Source: Spirochaetales bacterium (GTDB taxonomy: Bacteria > Spirochaetota > Spirochaetia > Sphaerochaetales > Sphaerochaetaceae). From it: a stretch of 45,803 nt of DNA. The notes beneath the pieces are model-generated. The model made no database searches. It had not been told where the DNA came from and saw only the letters and a list, made by a program, of their open reading frames with translations. The DNA is taken from contig JAFVDZ010000002.1 in assembly GCA_017478205.1 (NCBI GenBank), positions 1-45,803 on the forward strand. The letters run 5' to 3'. Position numbers and translations under genes: made by a program. Below are positions 33,113 through 40,630 of the stretch, piece by piece (the first letter of the stretch is position 1; every line of letters starts with the position of its first letter).

Positions 33113-33145
33113 TGTCATTTTGATACACATTGTCAGAACGATACA
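33113..33145. promoter_or_regulatory. Tandem 15-base repeats, candidate enhancer-binding sites
   Basis: Two copies of TGTCA-N4-GATACA lie at 33113-33127 and 33131-33145, 18 bases apart. Each is also an imperfect dyad TGT-N9-ACA. They are about 105-137 bases upstream of the predicted sigma-54 start site, the usual place for bacterial enhancer-binding protein sites, in a gene-free interval. Confidence 0.6.
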
Positions 33146-33186
33146 AAAATTGGGTCAAAATGGGCTTTCATCATCTATCTAAACCT

Positions 33187-33909
33187 TCAAGAACCGGGGC
33201 AAATAGAACCAAGGAACTCTCTTAAGGTCAAATTCACTATCCTCTTGAAATGAATTGTATGGCTTTTTTCACTCACCAGGATACATTTTATTCCTTCATC
33301 AAGGCCAAGCAGTGCAAGTTGCGCTTCATTTTCCCCATAACAAACTGAAAATCTTTCATCAAGTCTTTCTGCATGGAATAAGATTACTCTTCCGACCATC
33401 TCATACTTTACACGAAAACCCAAAGAAAGCAGGTGACGGACAATTAGTACATTTGGATCATCTCCATGATAGAAGTAAGTAAGATAGATATCTCTTTCAC
33501 TCTTACTTATACTGCTGAGAGGAATTACAAGCCCAATTTCTACAAGACGCTCAAATATCTTTCGTACTTTGTAAAAATCCTTGATCCCACTTCCTTTCAT
33601 CATTGCTTTCAGGCTCAAATCTTCTAAAGGTCTTTCCTTTAGAAATGAATAGAGAGAAAGTACACAGGTTGCATTTGCAAAATCTTCCATGATGACCTTT
33701 CTGAAAATTATATGGTCCTCATAGAAGATATCTTCCCCCTTTGTGAACTCATAGACATAGATATAATTGTCTGTGCCAGCTCTGGGGACATTGGCTGTAT
33801 CTATCGAATAGAGCTTCCTCTCTCCATCCTGAGAAATATATCTAAGAGGAGAGACGATTGCTATCTTCTTTGAAAGAGAAATAAGAGAAAGTGCAAGTTT
33901 TTCATCCAT
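33187..33909 (-). CDS. Uncharacterised protein, possibly with winged-helix segment
   Basis: About 240 residues if started at ATG 33909; a TTG at 33927 would add six. I do not recognise the family. There is no signal peptide or membrane helix. The central part, FLKERPLEDLSLKAMMKGSGIKDFYKVRKIFERLVEIGLVIPLSS, has the helix-turn-helix-wing rhythm of a DNA-binding domain, and the flanks alternate strands and helices. GGAGG abuts the ATG with only one spacer base, which is unusually close. It lies upstream of the hsp20 regulatory region on the same strand and diverges from the Rpn gene. A regulatory role is a guess. Confidence 0.6.
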   Translation of the reverse strand: MDEKLALSLISLSKKIAIVSPLRYISQDGERKLYSIDTANVPRAGTDNYIYVYEFTKGEDIFYEDHIIFRKVIMEDFANATCVLSLYSFLKERPLEDLSLKAMMKGSGIKDFYKVRKIFERLVEIGLVIPLSSISKSERDIYLTYFYHGDDPNVLIVRHLLSLGFRVKYEMVGRVILFHAERLDERFSVCYGENEAQLALLGLDEGIKCILVSEKSHTIHFKRIVNLTLREFLGSICPGS

Positions 33910-33969
33910 ACCTCCTTCTACACTCAAAATTTAAATAATGTTTCAAATTGTAGAAATCCACGCCTCTCC

Positions 33970-33992
33970 TTTGAAAAAAATATTTTTTCAAA
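33970..33992. promoter_or_regulatory. Inverted repeat in the divergent promoter region
   Basis: TTTGAAAAAA (33970-33979) and TTTTTTCAAA (33983-33992) form perfect ten-base arms around a three-base centre. The element lies between the divergent genes starting at 33909 and 34067 and could be an operator. With its T/A runs it could also form a weak bidirectional terminator, though no gene ends here. Confidence 0.35.
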
Positions 33993-34066
33993 CATCTATA
34001 AAAATTAGAACAAAAAACAAATTTCGAGGGTAGAGAGAAGTATAAATATTATTTCGGAGGTATCAG

Positions 34067-34897
34067 ATGGCTTCTGTTGATGAAAAAATTCAAAAGACAA
34101 TTGATGATTTCACTCTCATGGACAATCTTTTCTTCCACCACTTCTTCGCAGCATGTCCGAAAGGGCTCGAGAAGGTAATCTCGATCTGTCTCGATGATGA
34201 TAAGGTGAAATTGAAAAGCATGACCATAGAGAAGGAAATCACGAACATCGAAGCCCATTCGATAAGAATGGATGCACGAGCTATCCTCATGGATAGAAAG
34301 CACATAGACCTTGAAGTCCAGAATGGTAGTTTCAAAGAGATGAAGAGGAGGGCCAAATTCTATCTTGGTGCACTTGTCTTCAACTCTCTTCCAAAGAATG
34401 AGGATTATACGAACATGCCCGATTCCTATTTCATCTGCATCCTGGACAAGGATTACTGGAAAGGAGGCTATGAGAAGTACGAGACACTGGATAATGTTGC
34501 TTACAAGCAGTCTTTCCCTGAGGTCGATGAGAACCAGTGTCATATTATATACATCAATGGTCAGGCAGACAGTGAGACAGCCATTGGCTATCTTATGAGA
34601 GATTTCAGGTGCACATCATATGAAGATATGTACTATAATGTTCTCAAAGAGAGAATGAGAGATATCAAGAGTCCGGAGGGTAGAAAGGAAATGTATAGTA
34701 AAATCAGAGAAATCTTCAGTGAAGAGATCAAGCAAGGAGTTGAACAGGGAATTGAACAGGGAATTGAACAGGGAATTGTACAAGGAAGAGAACAATATCG
34801 CGATGAAACTATTCAGAAAATGAAAAGAAAAGGCCTGACAAATGAGCAGATATCTAACTTCACTGATATCCCACTAAATATAGTTCAGGCTATTTGA
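34067..34897 (+). CDS. Rpn-family PD-(D/E)XK nuclease / putative transposase-like protein
   Basis: A 276-residue member of the Rpn (recombination-promoting nuclease, formerly PF12784 transposase) family. Features are the N-terminal FTLMDNLFFHHFFA, the nuclease core RMDARAILMDRKHIDLEVQNGSF at about residues 67-89 (D...E-x-Q catalytic arrangement), and RRAKFYLG. Next comes a helical C-terminus with VEQGIEQGIEQGIVQGREQ, then KRKGLTNEQISNFTDIPLNIVQ, a short helix-turn-helix-like end. GGAGG lies six bases before ATG 34067. Such proteins occur in many copies in spirochaetes and gut bacteria. No terminal inverted repeats mark it as an active element. Confidence 0.9.
   Translation: MASVDEKIQKTIDDFTLMDNLFFHHFFAACPKGLEKVISICLDDDKVKLKSMTIEKEITNIEAHSIRMDARAILMDRKHIDLEVQNGSFKEMKRRAKFYLGALVFNSLPKNEDYTNMPDSYFICILDKDYWKGGYEKYETLDNVAYKQSFPEVDENQCHIIYINGQADSETAIGYLMRDFRCTSYEDMYYNVLKERMRDIKSPEGRKEMYSKIREIFSEEIKQGVEQGIEQGIEQGIVQGREQYRDETIQKMKRKGLTNEQISNFTDIPLNIVQAI
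34742..34777 (+). repeat. Three perfect 12-base tandem repeats within the Rpn gene
   Basis: GAACAGGGAATT occurs three times in a row, encoding EQGI each time, with a degenerate fourth unit following. Copy-number change would lengthen or shorten the linker in frame. This repeat is a common property of the protein family, not a CRISPR or replication element. Confidence 0.9.
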
Positions 34898-34916
34898 TTG
34901 CAATACTGCGAGAATG

Positions 34917-34961
34917 AAGGGCTGTAATAATGGATGACCAGGATTACAGCCTTTCTATTTT
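34917..34961 (+). terminator. Terminator after the Rpn gene
   Basis: GGCTGTAAT (34920-34928) pairs with ATTACAGCC (34943-34951), extendable to twelve pairs, with a 14-base loop and TTTCTATTTT after it. It lies 22 bases beyond the Rpn stop codon on the plus strand. Confidence 0.75.
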
Positions 34962-34985
34962 GAGTGTTCTGATGATTCAAATAAT

Positions 34986-35025
34986 AAGAGGCTGTAACTC
35001 CTCATCAGATTTGTTGCAACCTCTT
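34986..35025 (-). terminator. Terminator after the RND efflux operon
   Basis: AAGAGG (34986-34991) pairs with CCTCTT (35020-35025). An inner GTAAC/GTTGC helix (one G-U) is separated from it by a two-base internal loop. On the minus strand it is followed by ATTATTT, five bases past the RND permease stop at 35031. It resembles the neighbouring Rpn terminator in sharing GGCTGTAA. Confidence 0.65.
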
Positions 35026-35030
35026 TTCGC

Positions 35031-38000
35031 TTAGGCCTTATCGTATCGGCCTAATGGGAATTCCTGATCGAAGGAAGCAAGCTGATTCATCAAGCTCTCA
35101 GGGTTGTCGAATCTCTTCTCCCTTCGCTTGTTGAATATCATATAAAGCGTTGGCGACAACAGAAGTGTCAGGAAGGCACCTGTTACAAGACCACCGACAA
35201 AAGTAAGTGCAATTGGCTGCATCATCTCAGCACCACTACCTGGGAAGAAAGCCATTGGGACCATGCCCAGAATTGTAGTGAGTGTTGTCATCAATATAGG
35301 TCTGAGACGAGTCTTTGCAGCCCTCAGGCAGGCTTCTCTTACCATTGTCTTCTTTCTTACAAGCTGATTGATGGAATCGACCATTACGATACCATTGTTG
35401 ACAACGACACCGATGAGGGCAATGATGCCAACTATCGAAAACAGCGAAAGAGCCTGATTCATCCACAGGTGAATGAATACAACACCAATCAAGAGCAACG
35501 GTATCGTTGCGAAGATGATGAAAGGGTCTATCATCGACTCAAATTGAGCAGCCATAACTGCATATACCAACACAAGTGCCAGTATGATAATCAAGGCAAG
35601 AGTTGGTGCATACTCAGCAAAGTCTGACATCTCACCACTCTGAGATACAGTTACACCTTCAGGGACGAACAGATGTTCATCGAGAGCCCTATCTACTGCA
35701 GCTTGAACTTCAGAAGATGTCAAACCTGCTGCAGCTGCGGCTGTTACGTGGTTGATCCTCTTCTTATCCACTCTAGAAATGGATTTAGGTGCAGTTCCAA
35801 GCTCGAATGTGGCTATGGAATCAAGTCGTACGTACCCATTTCTTGCAGGAATCAAGAGAGCACCCAGCGCATTGATATCTGTGAGCGTGCTGTCATCCAT
35901 AGTAACCTTCAAGCTATAGGTAGTATCAGATGAGAATGTAGTAAGAGAAGTTGCACTTTTGCCAGAAAGAGCATAAGTCAGGATCTGGGAAACGTTTGAA
36001 AGAGAGACACCAAGATCTGAAGCTAAGTCCATATTCACATTCACACTCACCTTTGGAGCACCATTGGCCAAATCTGTATCGACATCAGTTGCTTCAGGAA
36101 CATAGGTTCTCAGAATTGCAGCAATCTCATTTACAGTCTCAAGTGTCTTATCAATATCACTAGATGAAACAGATATATTGATTGCAGACCCAGAACCAGG
36201 TCCTCGTCCTGCAGAATAGGTCCAGACAGCATCTGGATTTCCCTCAAGGAGAGGAGAACAGATCTTCTTTATGTCATCAACAGAGTACTTCTGCTCTGTT
36301 ATATCTGGCATGCAGATTTCTATAGAACCTGTATTGGAAGACCCCGCATTGATCATTATGTATTCAAACGCTTCTTTTGGAAGCACTTTCAATATCTCGC
36401 CATAGATTCTGAATACTTCCTCCAGAGTTACATCCTTGTCGGTACCGGCAGGAAGTGTAAGGTTCATTCTTACACTATCATCTGTACTCATTCGTGGAGT
36501 GAGTGACATTCCGACACCTGAAAATTCACCAAGAGAGAATGCAAGCAGGAGAACAAGCAACACGATAAGCAATAGCTTGTGGTCAAGGAAATAATCCAGA
36601 ACCTTTACATAGCTATCTTCAAGCACATCCTCAATTCTCGCAAAGAAGGTATCGACTTTTCTGAGATAAGCATTTCTGATCGGCTTCTGGACTCTTGTCG
36701 AGATTCCCATGATAGAACCAGAAAGAGCTGGTACCAGCGTCAAAGCAACAAAGAGAGAAACGACCAGAGAGATACAGACAGTGTATATCAGATCCTGGAA
36801 CATCATACCGATCATCTCAAGCTTTCCCTTGTAGATGATAAGAGGGATGAATACACACAGAGTTGTCATTGTCGATGACATGATCGCATTGGTCATGTTG
36901 TGGCTTCCAAGGATTGCTGATGCAGCTGAGCTTCTGCCCTGCTCTCTGAATTTTACAGTATTCTCGAGGATAACAATGGATGCATCGACAATCATACCGA
37001 TACCCAAGATAAGTCCAGACATTGACATTGCATTCACAGTAATATCCATCACCGACATACAAGCAAGTGTTACCAGGATCGAAATAGGCATCGAGAGTGC
37101 GATGATGAATGTAGTTCTGAAGGAACGAAGGAAGATAAAGATGATGAGAGCTGCAAGGATTACACCCATGACGGCACTCTTGTACACTTCGTTCATCGTC
37201 GATGAAATCATCGAAGTGTTATCCCTCTGAACCTGCAATCTGTAGCCTGTTGGGAGCCCCTTGTTTATTTCATCTAACGATGCATAGACAAGCTTTGCAA
37301 CATCAGCAGAATTTGTGTCCGAATCATTTGAGAGTCTCAGCGTTATGACTCTTTCTCCATCGATGAAGCTTCTTCTTGAGCTTGTGGACTCCTCCACTAT
37401 TACTTCAGCAACATCCTCAACTCTTATCTGTACGCCATCGATTGTTGCAATTGTGGTATTTCCAATCTCATCAAGGGTTCGATATCTTGCATCGATTGTT
37501 ACCTGATAGTTCATACCCTCCTGGGTAAGAGTACCACCAGAGGACTGGACATTTCTGGCAGAGAGAGATGATGTAACAGAAGAAAGAGAGAGGCCGTATG
37601 CTTCAAGCCTGATTGGATCGACAAGCACCTTGTATTCGCTTGAAGTACCACCATAGACTGTGACTTGGGAAATGCCATCGATTCTTTCAAAGAGTGGCTT
37701 TGCCACATCATTTGCGACATTGTATGTCTCCTCAGTTGATCCAGGTCCCGAGATAATCAGAGTCATGAAGGATGAGCTTGAAGACATATCGAACTGCATT
37801 ACTCGAGGAGTTTCTGCCCAGTCTGGCCAGCTCGAAAGCAATCTGTTGATGACATTCTGGACATCAGACTGTGCTTCATCTAGGTCAGTTCCATATTCGA
37901 ATTCAAGTATTACATTACAGCTGGATGAGGAGGCACGAGAAGACATGGTCTTAAGACCCGTAATCGAGGTCACAGAATTCTCAATCCTCTTTACAAGCTG

Positions 38001-38186
38001 AAGCTCTACCTGCTCTGGGTCTACATCCTCATCAAGGGAGACCATGACTCCGATAATAGGTAAATCTACAGATGGGTAGAGAGCTATCGATAGATTTGAC
38101 AGGAAGAGGGCCGAAACAACGATTACCAGAACAAAGAGCATGGTAATCGTGACAGGTCTTCTGACCGATAATTCACTGATTTTCAT
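35031..38186 (-). CDS. RND efflux transporter permease (AcrB/MexB-like, HAE1/HAE2 type)
   Basis: A 1051-residue inner-membrane proton-driven drug/metabolite exporter. The N-terminus MKISELSVRRPVTITMLFVLVIVVSALFL is the first helix. Two large periplasmic loops and two blocks of membrane helices follow the standard RND plan, with FRTTFIIALSMPISILVTLACM and GMIVDASIVILENTV in the first block and IGVVVNNGIVMVDSINQLVRKK in the second. Length is normal. It is third in a tolC-adaptor-permease operon, 11 bases after the adaptor. Substrate is unknown. No local regulator is adjacent. Confidence 0.95.
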   Translation of the reverse strand: MKISELSVRRPVTITMLFVLVIVVSALFLSNLSIALYPSVDLPIIGVMVSLDEDVDPEQVELQLVKRIENSVTSITGLKTMSSRASSSSCNVILEFEYGTDLDEAQSDVQNVINRLLSSWPDWAETPRVMQFDMSSSSSFMTLIISGPGSTEETYNVANDVAKPLFERIDGISQVTVYGGTSSEYKVLVDPIRLEAYGLSLSSVTSSLSARNVQSSGGTLTQEGMNYQVTIDARYRTLDEIGNTTIATIDGVQIRVEDVAEVIVEESTSSRRSFIDGERVITLRLSNDSDTNSADVAKLVYASLDEINKGLPTGYRLQVQRDNTSMISSTMNEVYKSAVMGVILAALIIFIFLRSFRTTFIIALSMPISILVTLACMSVMDITVNAMSMSGLILGIGMIVDASIVILENTVKFREQGRSSAASAILGSHNMTNAIMSSTMTTLCVFIPLIIYKGKLEMIGMMFQDLIYTVCISLVVSLFVALTLVPALSGSIMGISTRVQKPIRNAYLRKVDTFFARIEDVLEDSYVKVLDYFLDHKLLLIVLLVLLLAFSLGEFSGVGMSLTPRMSTDDSVRMNLTLPAGTDKDVTLEEVFRIYGEILKVLPKEAFEYIMINAGSSNTGSIEICMPDITEQKYSVDDIKKICSPLLEGNPDAVWTYSAGRGPGSGSAINISVSSSDIDKTLETVNEIAAILRTYVPEATDVDTDLANGAPKVSVNVNMDLASDLGVSLSNVSQILTYALSGKSATSLTTFSSDTTYSLKVTMDDSTLTDINALGALLIPARNGYVRLDSIATFELGTAPKSISRVDKKRINHVTAAAAAGLTSSEVQAAVDRALDEHLFVPEGVTVSQSGEMSDFAEYAPTLALIIILALVLVYAVMAAQFESMIDPFIIFATIPLLLIGVVFIHLWMNQALSLFSIVGIIALIGVVVNNGIVMVDSINQLVRKKTMVREACLRAAKTRLRPILMTTLTTILGMVPMAFFPGSGAEMMQPIALTFVGGLVTGAFLTLLLSPTLYMIFNKRREKRFDNPESLMNQLASFDQEFPLGRYDKA

Positions 38187-38197
38187 TTCCTGCCACC

Positions 38198-39130
38198 TTA
38201 TTCGACAATCTTGAGAGCAGAGCCCTCTGTTACGGTACCCTTGACGACAACCCTTTCACCTACATTCAGACCAGATGTGATGATGCTTCTACCCTTTTCA
38301 CTCTTTCCTGTAGTGACCAATCTTCTTGTCGCCTTGCCATCCTCTACAACATATACGCAAGGATCGTTTATGTATGTGCCGATTGCAGTAGTTGGCAGCA
38401 TCAAAACACCTTCCTCTATATCGGTTGTGAGACTTAAGGTGACATACATACCTGCCTTGAGTCTTTCATCTGGATCAACAGTAAGCGTTACTGTAAAGGT
38501 TCTATTGGATGTGTTTACAGTGCTGGAAATGGACTTTACTGTGGCCTTCATCTCGTCATTTGGCCATGCAGCAGTTGTAAAGGTTGCTTCCATTCCTACC
38601 TTGATTGTAGAAAGATATCTTTCTGGGAGCTTTGCTGTGATCTCAAGCTCTCCAACAGAGCCAACGGAAGCAATTGCGGTCGAGGAAGATATAGTCTGTC
38701 CTACATATACCTTCACATCATCGATAACACCTGAAAGAGAGCTGACAACTGGCTGTACTTTGTATTCAGCTCCAGGAACAGATGGGTCTACATAGGCGAT
38801 GATATCGCCCTTGCTGACACTCTGATTCTTCTCGACCAAGATTTCCGTGACCTTTCCTCCAACATCGGATGTTAGGCTATAGCTATCAAGGGCATTAGTA
38901 ACTTCTGCACCGATGGTTGTGATCTGGATGAAGGTCTCCTTCTCCATATTCTGTACCATAACCGATATTTCGTTGGACCTCACATCTCCACCTTGTCTTC
39001 TCGTCATGTCTACATCGCCAGCATTTCTGACAAGCTTCATCAGGATAACAACTGCGAGAACAATAATTACTGCAAGCAGGATAAGTGTGACAATTCTATC
39101 GAATGTCAATTTTCTATTTTCATTGGACAT
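38198..39130 (-). CDS. Periplasmic adaptor (membrane fusion protein) of the RND pump
   Basis: A 310-residue adaptor with one N-terminal membrane helix (about residues 10-30, IVTLILLAVIIVLAVVILMKLV), so it is anchored in the inner membrane and not lipidated. The lipoyl-like half motifs GGKVTEILVEKNQSVSKGDIIAYVD and SSLSGVIDDVKVYVGQTISSSTAIASV and the beta-barrel part ERLKAGMYVTLSLT are typical of the HlyD/AcrA group. The alpha-hairpin between the lipoyl halves is almost absent, making it a short adaptor. GAGGAG lies eight bases before the start. Confidence 0.92.
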   Translation of the reverse strand: MSNENRKLTFDRIVTLILLAVIIVLAVVILMKLVRNAGDVDMTRRQGGDVRSNEISVMVQNMEKETFIQITTIGAEVTNALDSYSLTSDVGGKVTEILVEKNQSVSKGDIIAYVDPSVPGAEYKVQPVVSSLSGVIDDVKVYVGQTISSSTAIASVGSVGELEITAKLPERYLSTIKVGMEATFTTAAWPNDEMKATVKSISSTVNTSNRTFTVTLTVDPDERLKAGMYVTLSLTTDIEEGVLMLPTTAIGTYINDPCVYVVEDGKATRRLVTTGKSEKGRSIITSGLNVGERVVVKGTVTEGSALKIVE

Positions 39131-39146
39131 AGGTGCATCTCCTCGA

Positions 39147-40454
39147 TTATTTCAAAAGTGTTTCGCTATCAACACCGAGCATCAGGGCAAGGTCTGAAAT
39201 CGCAGTTATGTATGAAAGCTTCTGGTCAAGCAGAGCAATCTCTCTTTCAAAGAGAGCACTCTTGGCATCAGAGAGCTCATTATATGTTGCCTTTCCACCC
39301 TCATATGATTCTTCTGTGAGAGTGAGTTTCTTCTGGGCCAGTGTCAGATATTTTTCATACTTTGTTATGTTGTTCCTTGCACTCTCAAGGCTTCTATATG
39401 CCTTCTCGACATTCTGCATCAGACTTTCAAGTGTACTTTCTGCACTTATCTGTGCTTTTGTGACATTGCTTGAAGCATTCTGCAAATTGACCTTTGCATT
39501 AGATCTTGGAAGCAGATGGTCAAGAGGAAGGGAGACAGACAAGCTTACACTTGCACTATCATACATTTCACCATCACCCCAGCTACTATTTTTCCTGCTT
39601 GAAGTCTTATATGGACCTTCGATACTCTGTCCAATTCTATAGCTTGCGTTGACAGAGACTGTTGGATACACCAATGAAGCTTTTCTGTTCTTCTCCGTAT
39701 CCTCGGCCTGAGAGACCTCGATGAGAGCTTTCTGATATGTCAGGGAGGAAGAAATCATCCCCTTGATCTCTTCATAACTCTTTATCTCTCTAATTTCAGG
39801 GAACTCTCTCTCGACTTCGAAATCATCAAGCCCGATAAGATAACTGAGAGCAAGATATGCATTCTCCTTTGTTGTGACTGCATTGTCATATGCTAGAGTG
39901 GCATCATAGAGTGAGAGCTCTGCCTGTGAAAGAGCAAGTGTAGTTGCTTTTCCACCTTCATACTGTCTTTCCACACTCTCATAGCTTCTCTTGTTATCCT
40001 GCAAGTTCCTTTCTGCACTCTCAACAGCGAGCATTGTACTGACAAGATTGTAATAAGCAGTCCTTACTGAGTTTTCAACAGATAATACGCTCTGCTCATA
40101 ACTATTGTAGGCGCTCTGCTTTGTCAGCTTGTTTGTATTGCCAGAGAGAAAGTCTGTAGATTTCACACTCATTGAAATACTTGCACCGATTGTTGGATCG
40201 ATGTTGGTCGCATAGGTCGAATCAATAAAGGATACATCCCTCAAGGAAGCAGTCGAACCAATGCTAAGGGAAGGTAGATACGATATTGCCGATGCACTTC
40301 TTATGCTGTTTTCCAAGTTGATGCGTGCAACTTGCAATTGCTTATTGTTATCTTGTGCGAGCTTTATCGCATCATCAACAGAAATCGTTGCTGCGCTCAC
40401 AAACGCTGAACAAAAGGCCATAAGAAGAAGTGCAATGATGCTCTTTTCTTTCAT
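39147..40454 (-). CDS. TolC-family outer membrane efflux protein
   Basis: About 435 residues from ATG 40454, chosen because AAAGGAG lies six bases upstream and a signal peptide (MKEKSIIALLLMAFCSAFVSA) follows at once; an ORF from 40496 would add 14 unlikely residues. The mature chain consists of two repeats of long coiled-coil helices (ISVDDAIKLAQDNNKQLQVARINLENS and SVSLPLDHLLPRSNAKVNLQNASSNV...LESLMQNVEKAYRSLESAR). The repeated YEGGKAT(T/Y)-L/N motif is diagnostic of TolC proteins. It forms the exit duct for the pump and is the first gene of the operon. Confidence 0.94.
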   Translation of the reverse strand: MKEKSIIALLLMAFCSAFVSAATISVDDAIKLAQDNNKQLQVARINLENSIRSASAISYLPSLSIGSTASLRDVSFIDSTYATNIDPTIGASISMSVKSTDFLSGNTNKLTKQSAYNSYEQSVLSVENSVRTAYYNLVSTMLAVESAERNLQDNKRSYESVERQYEGGKATTLALSQAELSLYDATLAYDNAVTTKENAYLALSYLIGLDDFEVEREFPEIREIKSYEEIKGMISSSLTYQKALIEVSQAEDTEKNRKASLVYPTVSVNASYRIGQSIEGPYKTSSRKNSSWGDGEMYDSASVSLSVSLPLDHLLPRSNAKVNLQNASSNVTKAQISAESTLESLMQNVEKAYRSLESARNNITKYEKYLTLAQKKLTLTEESYEGGKATYNELSDAKSALFEREIALLDQKLSYITAISDLALMLGVDSETLLK

Positions 40455-40566
40455 GTTGACTCCTTTTGACCTGAAAGTAGGTCCCCGTGTCTCCACCCAA
40501 AAAAGTATATGTAAATGAAAACAGTTTTTCGATTGTTTAATCTGAAGAATTAGTGAAGTTCTTTTG

Positions 40567-40606
40567 AAAAAAGAAGACTGAACACACCATCATGCGCTCA
40601 GTCTTC
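40567..40606 (-). terminator. Strong terminator after alaS
   Basis: GAAGACTGA (40573-40581) and TCAGTCTTC (40598-40606) pair perfectly, and the stem can extend inward to about 14 pairs with two G-U. On the minus strand six T follow immediately (40572-40567). It lies 25 bases past the alaS stop and insulates the tolC operon. Confidence 0.9.
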
Positions 40607-40630
40607 CTAAACGAATATCTCTTGCTATTC

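Noticed and set aside
34742-34777. Tandem 12-base repeats as a possible CRISPR or satellite
   Set aside because: They are contiguous, in frame, and encode the EQGI repeats normal for Rpn proteins; there are no spacers.
34067-34897. Rpn gene as an active insertion sequence
   Set aside because: No terminal inverted repeats or target-site duplications flank it; current knowledge treats the family as nucleases rather than classical transposases.
40468-40483. GACCT-N6-AGGTC inverted repeat before the tolC-like gene
   Set aside because: Arms are only five bases, and no regulator gene is adjacent; too weak to call an operator.
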